From: JASJCP01 sp051155735 | GTDB lineage: Bacteria; Cyanobacteriota; Cyanobacteriia; Cyanobacteriales; Xenococcaceae | Direction: 5' to 3' | Length of the DNA stretch: 8,093 nt | Assembly (NCBI GenBank): GCA_051155735.1 | Contig: DAXETX010000244.1 | Location: 1 to 8,093 of the forward strand | Notes under the pieces: generated by a model | The model's input: only the letters and a program-made list of their open reading frames with translations | Told to the model about the DNA's origin: nothing | Databases searched by the model: none | Translations under genes and position numbers: made by a program | Shown here: positions 1 to 5,738 of the stretch, in pieces | Layout: every line of letters begins with the position of its first letter | Position numbering within the stretch: the first letter of the stretch is position 1

Positions 1-9
1 TAAGTCAAG

Positions 10-44
10 CACTACAGGTAGTGTTTTATTAATTTAATAACACT
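10..44. other. Two overlapping, mutually exclusive hairpins
   Basis: Bases 10-14 (cacta) can pair with 19-23 (tagtg), followed by a short T run at 24-27. Alternatively 20-25 (agtgtt) can pair with 39-44 (aacact), continuing inward with 28-32 against 34-38. The two structures share bases 20-23, so only one can form at a time. The position fits the end of an upstream gene that lies outside the window, so a weak terminator is one reading. No coding sequence is visible here. Confidence 0.35.
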
Positions 45-70
45 ATATATAAGTTAAGATTAATTTCAAA

Positions 71-105
71 GCGATCGCGAACGCGCCAGCGAAGCTGTCC
101 GCGCC
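71..105. repeat. GC-rich HIP1-containing dispersed-type repeat
   Basis: A sharply GC-rich block sits inside AT-rich spacer DNA. It begins with a perfect HIP1 octamer (71-78) and contains small self-complementary pieces (cgcg-aa-cgcg at 76-85, agc-gaa-gct at 89-97). An A8 run follows it. Blocks that start with HIP1 and carry short GC-rich palindromes are common dispersed intergenic repeats in cyanobacteria. Membership in a repeat family is inferred, because only one copy is present in this window. Confidence 0.5.
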
Positions 106-137
106 AAAAAAAAGGAGTAATCCTAAATCCGATTTCC

Positions 138-244
138 AAAGTCCACTTTTAATGCCCCCGTGTTTCCCCCGCCCCTCCCCAAAATTGGGGAGGGAACGAT
201 TGTCTCCCCCAAGGTTGGGGGAGGTTGGAGGGGGCAAGGACTTT
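138..244. repeat. Nested palindromic (MITE-like) intergenic element
   Basis: The two ends are perfect inverted repeats: 138-144 (aaagtcc) pairs with 238-244 (ggacttt). Inside them 153-159 (tgccccc) pairs with 230-236 (gggggca). Two perfect 9-bp hairpins stand side by side within: 174-182 with 185-193 and 204-212 with 215-223, each with a 2-base nominal loop. Together this can fold as a three-way junction about 107 bases long. C-rich/G-rich palindromes of this style are frequent in cyanobacterial intergenic DNA and resemble non-autonomous mobile elements. No transposase is present, and no target-site duplication is evident. Confidence 0.65.
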
Positions 245-299
245 GAGTAATCGATAATATTTTTTATTAAACGGTTTTGGTATAACTTGAAAATGACGT

Positions 300-334
300 A
301 AAAGCTAAAAGCTAAAAGCTAAAAACTAAAAGCT
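300..334. repeat. Heptanucleotide tandem repeat, five copies
   Basis: Five contiguous 7-base units run from 300 to 334. Four read aaaagct (300-306, 307-313, 314-320, 328-334) and the fourth in order (321-327) is the variant aaaaact. Short heptamer arrays (STRR-like) are a known feature of cyanobacterial intergenic DNA. The unit differs from the heptamers at 2371-2433. It lies about 70 bases upstream of the candidate nfeD promoter. Confidence 0.85.
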
Positions 335-379
335 AATTAAATAATATGCAGTTTAAATGATTAACAGCTTATTGTAATT

Positions 380-408
380 TTTCCAATTTATCTAAGTAAT
401 GCTATAAA
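380..408 (+). promoter_or_regulatory. Candidate sigma-70 type promoter for the nfeD/flotillin genes
   Basis: The -10 candidate is TATAAA at 403-408. It is preceded by TG at 400-401, giving an extended -10 arrangement (TGCTATAAA). With a 17-base spacer the -35 position falls on TTTCCA (380-385), a 4 of 6 match to TTGACA. Transcription would start near 415 and produce a leader of about 185 bases containing the three stem-loops at 458-540. This rests on motif matching only. Confidence 0.4.
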
Positions 409-438
409 AGAGAAAAAGCTTTCGAGTAGTGTTTATGG

Positions 439-540
439 TTTAAGAAAAGATAACTTACCAAGAAATTTGTTTCTTGGCTTAAAATGTAAGTCCGTTTTGA
501 ACGGACTTTAGTTATTAGACAGATAATTTATTATCTGACT
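439..540 (+). promoter_or_regulatory. Structured leader: three consecutive stem-loops before nfeD
   Basis: Three hairpins follow one another. Hairpin 1 is a perfect 8-bp stem, 458-465 with 470-477, loop tttg; an outer pairing of 439-444 with 478-483 can extend it. Hairpin 2 is a perfect 9-bp stem, 488-496 with 500-508, loop ttg. Hairpin 3 has 7 bp, 520-526 with 531-537, extended to 517-518 with 539-540 across one A-A mismatch. None is followed by a long T run, so they are not typical terminators. They could form a structured 5' leader, an attenuator or a small RNA. No known RNA family was recognised. Confidence 0.45.
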
Positions 541-600
541 GTTGAGAATGAAATAGCCCTGGATCAAACATCGAGTAATCTGATAAAAATCTATTAATCA

Positions 601-945
601 ATGGACTATCTAATTTTAGTTATTGTTGGTATCTCGATCACTATTGGCGTTTTTGTCGGTGCTTTAATTGTGTGGTTTATTTATTTTTGGCGCAGACGAC
701 AAATTGTTGATAGTTTAATTAAATCAGAAGATGTTGTTGGACTTTATGGCATTGTAGAAGTACCATTTGACAAAAATAGTAAAGGAAAGATTAGAGTTAA
801 TATTAAAAATTCGATGGTAGATTTAATTGCTCTTACCGATGAAGCGAATGAATTTAATTTAGGCGATCGCGTTTTTATTATCCAAATGAAAAAAAACAAA
901 GCTTTAGTTGTTTCAGAAGATTTAATTAGTCAAGAACTTAGTTAA
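601..945 (+). CDS. NfeD-like membrane protein (short form with OB-fold)
   Basis: This is a 114-residue protein with one N-terminal membrane helix (about residues 4-29) followed by a basic stop (RRR, 31-33). A small beta-rich domain (about 47-105) has the pattern of the NfeD C-terminal OB-fold: GLYGIVEV at 47-54, a central KIRVNI strand and GDRVFII at 88-94. Short NfeD proteins usually sit beside flotillin genes and are thought to bind or stabilise flotillin assemblies, as YuaF does with the flotillin of Bacillus. The two genes downstream are flotillins, which supports the call. The start is fixed by an in-frame TAA at 595-597 just before the ATG. No Shine-Dalgarno sequence is evident, which is common in cyanobacteria. 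The long form of NfeD with a ClpP-like protease domain is excluded by length. Confidence 0.8.
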   Translation: MDYLILVIVGISITIGVFVGALIVWFIYFWRRRQIVDSLIKSEDVVGLYGIVEVPFDKNSKGKIRVNIKNSMVDLIALTDEANEFNLGDRVFIIQMKKNKALVVSEDLISQELS

Positions 946-1005
946 TCTCCAAGAGAACTATATTTTTATTGAACGAACAATTTATTGACAAGATTATTCT
1001 AGATT

Positions 1006-2370
1006 ATGGAACTACAAAGTAACTTTCAATCTCAAATTTTAGCAGAACCCATAGTTACTCAAGCCCCACCCCATAAAATTCAAATGTCGAGTACCAATAG
1101 TCTGCTTTTTACCAGCTTACCTATTGCTTTAGGTATCTTTGGCACAATTGTTTTAGTATGGTTTATTAATGCTTGTTTATGTATCTGTAAACCCAATGAA
1201 GTCGTAGTACTTTCTGGACGAAAAAGAAAAACCAAAGGTGGTCAAGAAATTGGTTATCGCGTGATTACAGGGGGGAGAAGTATTCGCATTCCGATCTTAG
1301 AAACCATCAAACGGATCGATGTTACCACCATGCCTGTACCCGTAAAAGTTACCAATGCCTATGCCAAAGGCGGAACACCTTTAAATATTCAGGCGATCGC
1401 TAATGTTAAAATTTCGAGCGATCCGACAGTGGTAGGTAATGCGATTGAGCGTTTTTTAGATCAAAACAGATCGGAAATTGTGCGAGTTGCTAGAGAAACT
1501 CTCGAAGGTAATCTTAGAGGTGTTGTGGCAACTCTTACTCCAGAACAACTTAATGAAAACCGTCTGCAATTTTCGCAGCGGATTGCTTCTGATGTCAGTC
1601 GCGACTTGAAAAAACTCGGTTTACAACTTGATACTCTCAAAATCCAAAATATTTCTGATGATGTTGATTATCTCGACTCTTTAGGTCGTCGTCAAATTGC
1701 CTTAGTGATTAAAAATGCTGAAATCGCTGAGTCTAACGCCCTCAGTGAAGCCGAACAAATAGAAGCCCAGTGTGAAGAAGCAGCAGCAGTAGCCAAAACT
1801 CAAGACAGTATAATCATTCAAGACAAGCAAAACGAACTGCGTAAAATTAAAGCGGAATTAGAACAAACAGCCCGTTCCGAAGAAGAACGCACGACAGCAG
1901 CAGCCCAAGAAGCTAGAGCCAAAGCAGAACAAAAATTACAAACAGTAAGAGCGCAGTTAGAAAGACTGCGATTACAAGCGGAGAAAGTACTACCAGCAGA
2001 AGCAGCCAGAACTGCCCAACAACTTCACGCCAAAGGCGATGCAGCCTTACTACAAGAAAATGCCGAAGCTTATGCCTTAGTTAATGAAATGTTGAGCAAA
2101 GTTTGGCAAGAAACAGGTAAAGATGCCAAAGAATTATTCTTAATTCAGCAACTAGAAACAGTAATGCAAGAAGCAATTGAAATTCCAGGAAGATTAAAAT
2201 TAGACAAAGTTAAAGTCATTGACAATGGAGACGGGCAAGCTTTAGCAAGTTTAGTTAACGTTTATCCTGAAATAGTGGCGAAATTCCTCCATAGCATCAA
2301 TGACACTCTCGGTGTTGATGTCATTGGCACTCTTAACCCCCAACAAAAAGCTTCACAGAAACAAGACTAA
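1006..2370 (+). CDS. Flotillin-type SPFH/band 7 protein, first paralogue
   Basis: This 454-residue protein is probably a membrane scaffold that oligomerises in lipid microdomains. A membrane helix spans about 34-60 and ends in a cysteine cluster (C57, C59, C61). The SPFH domain covers about 62-232, with GYR..TGG.SIRIP at 83-96, AYAKGG at 118-123, TLEGNLRG at 165-172 and IQNISDDV at 213-220. A long Glu/Ala/Lys/Gln-rich coiled coil covers about 235-330, then a flotillin-like C-terminal region (about 340-440). It is somewhat shorter than Bacillus FloT. The gene starts 60 bases after nfeD with no terminator between, so an operon is likely. An in-frame TAG at 1000-1002 makes this ATG the first possible start, but there is no clear ribosome site. 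A later start at M27 (1084) would still keep the membrane helix. The first 30 residues are the least certain part. Confidence 0.88.
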   Translation: MELQSNFQSQILAEPIVTQAPPHKIQMSSTNSLLFTSLPIALGIFGTIVLVWFINACLCICKPNEVVVLSGRKRKTKGGQEIGYRVITGGRSIRIPILETIKRIDVTTMPVPVKVTNAYAKGGTPLNIQAIANVKISSDPTVVGNAIERFLDQNRSEIVRVARETLEGNLRGVVATLTPEQLNENRLQFSQRIASDVSRDLKKLGLQLDTLKIQNISDDVDYLDSLGRRQIALVIKNAEIAESNALSEAEQIEAQCEEAAAVAKTQDSIIIQDKQNELRKIKAELEQTARSEEERTTAAAQEARAKAEQKLQTVRAQLERLRLQAEKVLPAEAARTAQQLHAKGDAALLQENAEAYALVNEMLSKVWQETGKDAKELFLIQQLETVMQEAIEIPGRLKLDKVKVIDNGDGQALASLVNVYPEIVAKFLHSINDTLGVDVIGTLNPQQKASQKQD

Positions 2371-2433
2371 GAGTAGTAAGTAGCAAGTAATAAGGAATAA
2401 GGAATAAGTAATAAGGAATAAGGAATAAGTAAC
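2371..2433 (+). repeat. Heptamer tandem array filling the flotillin-flotillin spacer
   Basis: Nine contiguous 7-base units fill the spacer from the base after the first flotillin stop codon to three bases before the next ATG. From 2385 the pattern is aagtaat, aaggaat, aaggaat, repeated once more (2385-2405 and 2406-2426), giving a 21-base higher-order period. The flanking units are degenerate (gagtagt, aagtagc, aagtaac). Each aaggaat unit carries an AAGGA core that resembles a Shine-Dalgarno sequence; the last is at 2420-2424, 12 bases before the ATG. Every reading frame through the array has stop codons. Heptamer arrays are known in cyanobacteria, but this one forms the whole translation-initiation region of a gene. 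Confidence 0.9.
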
Positions 2434-2436
2434 AAC

Positions 2437-3708
2437 ATGGAAATAATTGCCCTTTTAGTCGGAATATTCGGTTTAGGTTCTGGTGCAGGCTGGTTTGTTA
2501 TACGTAACCTTTACTATATCTGTCAACCCAGTGAAATTTTAATTTTTGCAGGCACAAAAACGCAATCTTCTGACGGCAAAGAAGTCGGATATCGTTTGGT
2601 AAAAGGTGGTAGTAGTATTAGAATTCCGATGTTAGAAGAAGCCTTTAAAATGGATTTAACTAACATGATTATCGATCTTAAAGTCTCTAATGCCTATTCT
2701 AAAGGGGGAATTCCTCTCCAAGTCGAAGGAGTTGCTAACATCAAAATTGCAGGCGAAGAACCGACAATTCATCACGCCATTGAGCGATTACTAGGTAAAA
2801 GCCGTAAAGAAATTGAACTTTTAGCGAAACAAACTCTCGAAGGAAACTTACGGGGAGTCTTAGCGAGTCTCACTCCCGAACAAGTTAATGAAGATAAAAT
2901 CGCCTTTGCCAAAAGTCTGTTAGAAGAAGCCGAAGACGACTTAGAAAAACTCGGACTCGTTTTAGATAATTTACAAATTCAAAATATTTCCGATGATGTT
3001 CACTATCTCAACTCCATCGGACGACAACAACAAGCAGAACTCCTAAGAGATGCTAGGATCGCTGAAGCTCAAGCCCAAGCCGAATCAGCGATTAAAAATT
3101 CCGAAAACAAAAAAGTTACATCTTTAAGACAAATCGGCAGAGATTTAGCAATAGCCAAAGCCCAAGCGGAAGGAAGAATTCGGGATGCGATTACCAAAAG
3201 AGAAGCTTTAGTCGCAGAAGTAGAAGCCGAAGTTGTCGCCCAACTCGCTAAAGCGGAAGCGGAAGTATCAGTACAAACAGAAAGAATCAAGCAAGTACAA
3301 CAACAGCTACAAGCAGATATTGTAGCCCCGGCTGAAGCAGCCTGTAAACAAGCGATCGCCAAAGCCCAAGGTGATGCAGCCAGTATTATTGAAGATGGTA
3401 AAGCCCAAGCTATTGGTACGCAACGTTTAGCCGAATCATGGAAAGCAGCAGGAACTGACGCTAGAGAAATTTTCCTCTTTCAAAAACTCGAAGTTTTAGT
3501 CAAAATGATGGCTGCTGGTGTCCCAGAAGTAGCAGTAGAAACCATTACAGTTGTGGATGGGAAAAAAGGGAATCAAGCGATTCAAATAGCTTCTTTCTTA
3601 GAACAGTTACGCCAAACTACCAGAATAGACGTTAGCGAAATTGCTCGTAATCTGACAAATAAGGACGCAATTAAGGAGATCGAAGCTCGCAAAACCGAAG
3701 AAATTTGA
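2437..3708 (+). CDS. Flotillin-type SPFH/band 7 protein, second paralogue
   Basis: This 423-residue protein is a tandem paralogue of the gene at 1006-2370. It lacks the 30-residue N-terminal extension: the hydrophobic segment (about 4-22) starts almost at the first residue. The SPFH domain (about 32-200) has GYR..KGG.SIRIP at 51-64, AYSKGG at 86-91, TLEGNLRG at 133-140 and IQNISDDV at 181-188. Hand alignment of about 168 SPFH positions gives roughly half identical with the first paralogue. The Ala/Glu/Gln-rich coiled coil (about 205-330) is much more diverged, and a flotillin-like tail follows. Sharing of both ends suggests duplication, with possible hetero-oligomers as in other two-flotillin systems. 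An in-frame TAA at 2419-2421 makes this ATG the first start. The heptamer array supplies the only ribosome-binding candidates. A single cysteine (C29) sits at the membrane boundary. Confidence 0.88.
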   Translation: MEIIALLVGIFGLGSGAGWFVIRNLYYICQPSEILIFAGTKTQSSDGKEVGYRLVKGGSSIRIPMLEEAFKMDLTNMIIDLKVSNAYSKGGIPLQVEGVANIKIAGEEPTIHHAIERLLGKSRKEIELLAKQTLEGNLRGVLASLTPEQVNEDKIAFAKSLLEEAEDDLEKLGLVLDNLQIQNISDDVHYLNSIGRQQQAELLRDARIAEAQAQAESAIKNSENKKVTSLRQIGRDLAIAKAQAEGRIRDAITKREALVAEVEAEVVAQLAKAEAEVSVQTERIKQVQQQLQADIVAPAEAACKQAIAKAQGDAASIIEDGKAQAIGTQRLAESWKAAGTDAREIFLFQKLEVLVKMMAAGVPEVAVETITVVDGKKGNQAIQIASFLEQLRQTTRIDVSEIARNLTNKDAIKEIEARKTEEI

Positions 3709-3804
3709 GCTTTTGCTAAGGGTTAAATCGATCTATCTCTTACTAAAAGATGTACTTTCGCTTTTTTTCGTGTATGACTAGTAAAGGGAACGAAGAATAT
3801 TAAT

Positions 3805-3809
3805 GAGGA
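3805..3809 (+). promoter_or_regulatory. Shine-Dalgarno site of the VWA gene
   Basis: GAGGA lies nine bases before the ATG at 3819. It directly follows an in-frame TGA (3804-3806, overlapping the site), so the ATG at 3819 is the first usable start. It is one of the two conventional ribosome sites in the window; most other genes here show none. Confidence 0.7.
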
Positions 3810-3818
3810 AATAAGATT

Positions 3819-4439
3819 ATGACTACAGGTTCAGTTGTGAACGATCGCGATTACACCCTGATTATTGATAAAAGCGGTAGTATGTCGATCAACGATCAGC
3901 CAGGTGGTAAAACTCGTTGGGCTGCTGCGCAAGAATCAACTTTGGCTTTGGCAAGAAAATGCGAAGAGATTGACCCTGATGGAATTACCGTCTATTTATT
4001 TTCGGGTCGTTTCCGTCGCTATGATAATGTTACCTCCGATAAAGTTAGTCAGGTTTATCAAGAAAATGAACCGATGGGACGTACCGATTTAGCCAGTGTC
4101 CTCCAAGATGCGATCGCCAGTTATCTACAAAGAAAAGCCACAGGAGAAGCTAAAGCTAATGGGGAAACGATCATTGTCATTACCGATGGTGAACCTGATG
4201 ATCGCAAAGCTGTGATGAGAGTAATTATCGAAGCTTCCCGTCAGTTAGAACGGGACGAAGAATTGGCTGTTTCCTTAATTCAAGTTGGCAAAGACCGCAA
4301 AGCTACGGAATTTCTCAAGGCTTTAGACGATCAGCTAGAAACCGCTGGAGCTAAATTTGATATTGTTGACACCATTACCATCGACGATATGGAAGATATG
4401 ACTTTATCAGAGGTGTTACTCAACGCTATTACGGACTAA
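3819..4439 (+). CDS. Standalone von Willebrand factor A (VWA) domain protein
   Basis: This 206-residue soluble protein consists almost entirely of one VWA domain. The metal-ion-dependent adhesion site (MIDAS) is complete: D17-x-S19-x-S21 in IIDKSGSMS, T89 in GRTDLA, and D123 in VITDGEPDD. There is no signal peptide or membrane helix, so it should be cytoplasmic. VWA domains bind a divalent metal and usually mediate protein-protein contacts; in bacteria they often work with AAA+ ATPases or in tellurite-resistance (Ter) clusters, but no such partner is in the window. The acidic C-terminal part (DDMEDM, 189-194) looks like a conserved family tail. The gene lies 110 bases after the second flotillin in the same direction, and a strong terminator follows it. 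Its specific role is unknown. Confidence 0.88.
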   Translation: MTTGSVVNDRDYTLIIDKSGSMSINDQPGGKTRWAAAQESTLALARKCEEIDPDGITVYLFSGRFRRYDNVTSDKVSQVYQENEPMGRTDLASVLQDAIASYLQRKATGEAKANGETIIVITDGEPDDRKAVMRVIIEASRQLERDEELAVSLIQVGKDRKATEFLKALDDQLETAGAKFDIVDTITIDDMEDMTLSEVLLNAITD

Positions 4440-4515
4440 CACTAAGTTTTGTTTAAATGCGACACTTAAGAAGTAAGTTTAAAGGAAATAGGCAATAGCC
4501 TCCGATAATTTTAGC

Positions 4516-4554
4516 TCAGGGTTTGGTCTTTATTGCCGAACCCTGATTTTTTTT
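4516..4554 (+). terminator. Strong intrinsic terminator after the VWA gene
   Basis: An 11-bp stem pairs 4516-4526 with 4536-4546, complete except for one G-U wobble, with a 9-base loop. It is followed immediately by eight T residues (4547-4554). This is a textbook Rho-independent terminator for transcripts from the VWA gene and possibly from the flotillin genes. It separates them from ldpA. Confidence 0.92.
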
Positions 4555-4569
4555 GTAGTACAAATTAAG

Positions 4570-4575
4570 TATTAT
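4570..4575 (+). promoter_or_regulatory. Weak -10 candidate for ldpA
   Basis: TATTAT matches the -10 consensus at 5 of 6 positions and lies between the upstream terminator and the ldpA start. The -35 position falls in the terminator T run, so there is no good second element. A promoter must exist somewhere between 4555 and 4619 if the terminator is efficient, but this exact placement is uncertain. Confidence 0.25.
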
Positions 4576-4607
4576 GTATTTTAAAGCAATGATGAACCAA
4601 CCCCTGA

Positions 4608-4612
4608 TAGGA
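4608..4612 (+). promoter_or_regulatory. Shine-Dalgarno-like site deciding the GTG start of ldpA
   Basis: TAGGA lies seven bases before the GTG at 4620, and its first three bases (4608-4610) are an in-frame TAG stop. The next in-frame ATG would be residue 76, which would cut off the conserved N-terminus. The GTG is therefore the best-supported start. Confidence 0.65.
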
Positions 4613-4619
4613 TAAAAGT

Positions 4620-5684
4620 GTGAAAGATAAAGCGTATCCATTACATTCATTAATTGAAGGTAACTGGTTCAAGCTGATCTGCGGAGCTAGTTATCAACAT
4701 CTCCCTGCTGTCAGAAGTTTGGCATTAGCCTATAGTCTTGCGGGTGCAGATTGTATTGATGTTGCAGCCGATCCTGCGGTAATTGCAGCAGCCCAAACAG
4801 GCATCGCTGTAGCAGCAAAATTAAACGGTTTAAAGCCCTGGTTAATGGTGAGTCTCAATGATGGAGAAGACCCCCATTTTCGGAAAGCGGAATTTGATGC
4901 GACTCATTGTCCCTCAGATTGTCCCCGTCCTTGCGAGACAATTTGTCCAGCTAAAGCAATTGTCTTTAACGCTACCGAATCAGGAGTGAGCGATCGCCTA
5001 TGTTATGGTTGTGGTCGCTGCTTACCGATCTGTCCCTACGGTTTAATTACAACACGCTCTTATGTGGCAACTCCTGGCAGTGTTATTTCTCTAGTAGCAA
5101 CAATGGCGATCGATGCTCTAGAAATTCATACTCAAGTCGGGCATTTTGCGGATTTTCAGCGATTATGGCAGGCGATCGCCCCACTCCTACCCCAACTCAA
5201 ATTATTAGCAATTAGCTGTCCTGATGCTGATGGGGCGATCCTTTATCTCAAATCTCTTTACAATTTAATAAGCCCCCTACCTTGTCCTCTAATTTGGCAA
5301 ACTGATGGTCGCCCAATGAGCGGAGATATTGGCAAAGGTACAACCCACGCTGCGGTAAAATTCGCTCAAAAAATTTTACAAGCAAATTTGCCAGGCTATG
5401 TACAACTAGCAGGAGGAACTAATGATCATACAGTAAATAAGCTCAAATCAGCCCGAATGCTGCAAAATCCTACTTCTAAGGGAGTTTCGGGCGTGGCATA
5501 CGGTAGCTATGCTCGTGCTTTATTAGCACCTATTTTAGAACAACTAGAAACTGTCACCCCAAATCCTCAATTCAGCCCCAAAGCTACTGTCCCCTATTTA
5601 GAAAATCAACCCGAATTACTTAAAGAAGCTGTTGCTACTGCTTATAATTTGGTCAGCCAAATCAAAGCCCCTAAAAATACCTAG
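4620..5684 (+). CDS. ldpA: Light-dependent period protein LdpA (iron-sulfur protein)
   Basis: This 354-residue protein matches the cyanobacterial LdpA family over its full length (about 350 residues). In Synechococcus elongatus LdpA carries redox-sensitive iron-sulfur clusters and tunes circadian period to light intensity, co-purifying with clock components. Two four-cysteine motifs are intact: C97-x3-C101-x3-C105-x3-C109, and C128-x2-C131-x2-C134-x3-C138-P, a ferredoxin-like pattern able to hold a 4Fe-4S cluster. The N-terminal WFKLICGASYQHLP segment (16-29) and a C-terminal LdpA region (about 150-350), with VQLAGGTN (261-268) and SGVAYGSYAR (290-299), complete the family pattern. Translation begins at GTG. 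The gene is isolated from the VWA gene by a terminator and probably heads a two-gene unit with the Ycf45-like ATPase 54 bases downstream. No disrupted residues were seen. Confidence 0.92.
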   Translation: MKDKAYPLHSLIEGNWFKLICGASYQHLPAVRSLALAYSLAGADCIDVAADPAVIAAAQTGIAVAAKLNGLKPWLMVSLNDGEDPHFRKAEFDATHCPSDCPRPCETICPAKAIVFNATESGVSDRLCYGCGRCLPICPYGLITTRSYVATPGSVISLVATMAIDALEIHTQVGHFADFQRLWQAIAPLLPQLKLLAISCPDADGAILYLKSLYNLISPLPCPLIWQTDGRPMSGDIGKGTTHAAVKFAQKILQANLPGYVQLAGGTNDHTVNKLKSARMLQNPTSKGVSGVAYGSYARALLAPILEQLETVTPNPQFSPKATVPYLENQPELLKEAVATAYNLVSQIKAPKNT

Positions 5685-5738
5685 AAATTAGAGAGATTAA
5701 GTTTTATTAACCAAAAATCAGCTAATAACCCAATATTA

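Noticed and set aside
43..237. Minus-strand open frame of 64 codons in the upstream spacer
   Set aside because: Its first half is read from the C-rich/G-rich palindrome and its second half from the HIP1-containing repeat. Pro/Gly/Asn-rich peptides of this kind are typical artefacts of such repeats, and there is no ribosome site.
300..334. CRISPR array
   Set aside because: The units are 7 bases long and contiguous, with no spacers. It is a simple tandem repeat, as is the array at 2371-2433.
985..990. Perfect TTGACA -35 hexamer before the first flotillin
   Set aside because: A -10 element 17 bases on would fall inside the coding region, and no TATAAT-like sequence is there, so it is probably chance.
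3069..3362. Minus-strand open frame of 97 codons inside the second flotillin gene
   Set aside because: It is the antisense of an Ala/Glu/Gln-rich coiled coil, which gives a low-complexity Ser/Ala/Cys-rich peptide. It overlaps a well-supported gene throughout.
3746..3768. Possible terminator after the second flotillin
   Set aside because: A T7 run at 3762-3768 follows a hairpin with only four A-T/G-C pairs (3746-3749 with 3755-3758). The stem is too weak to call, though partial termination cannot be excluded.
3865..4092. Second-frame open stretch within the VWA gene
   Set aside because: It is wholly inside the VWA coding sequence in another frame, shows no domain pattern and has no ribosome site.
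4464..4501. Small hairpins in the VWA 3' region (4464-4478 and 4490-4501)
   Set aside because: The stems are only 5 and 4 bp, and the strong terminator just downstream explains the transcript end.
5000..5215. Alternate-frame open stretch within ldpA
   Set aside because: It overlaps the conserved LdpA region completely and shows no recognisable protein pattern.
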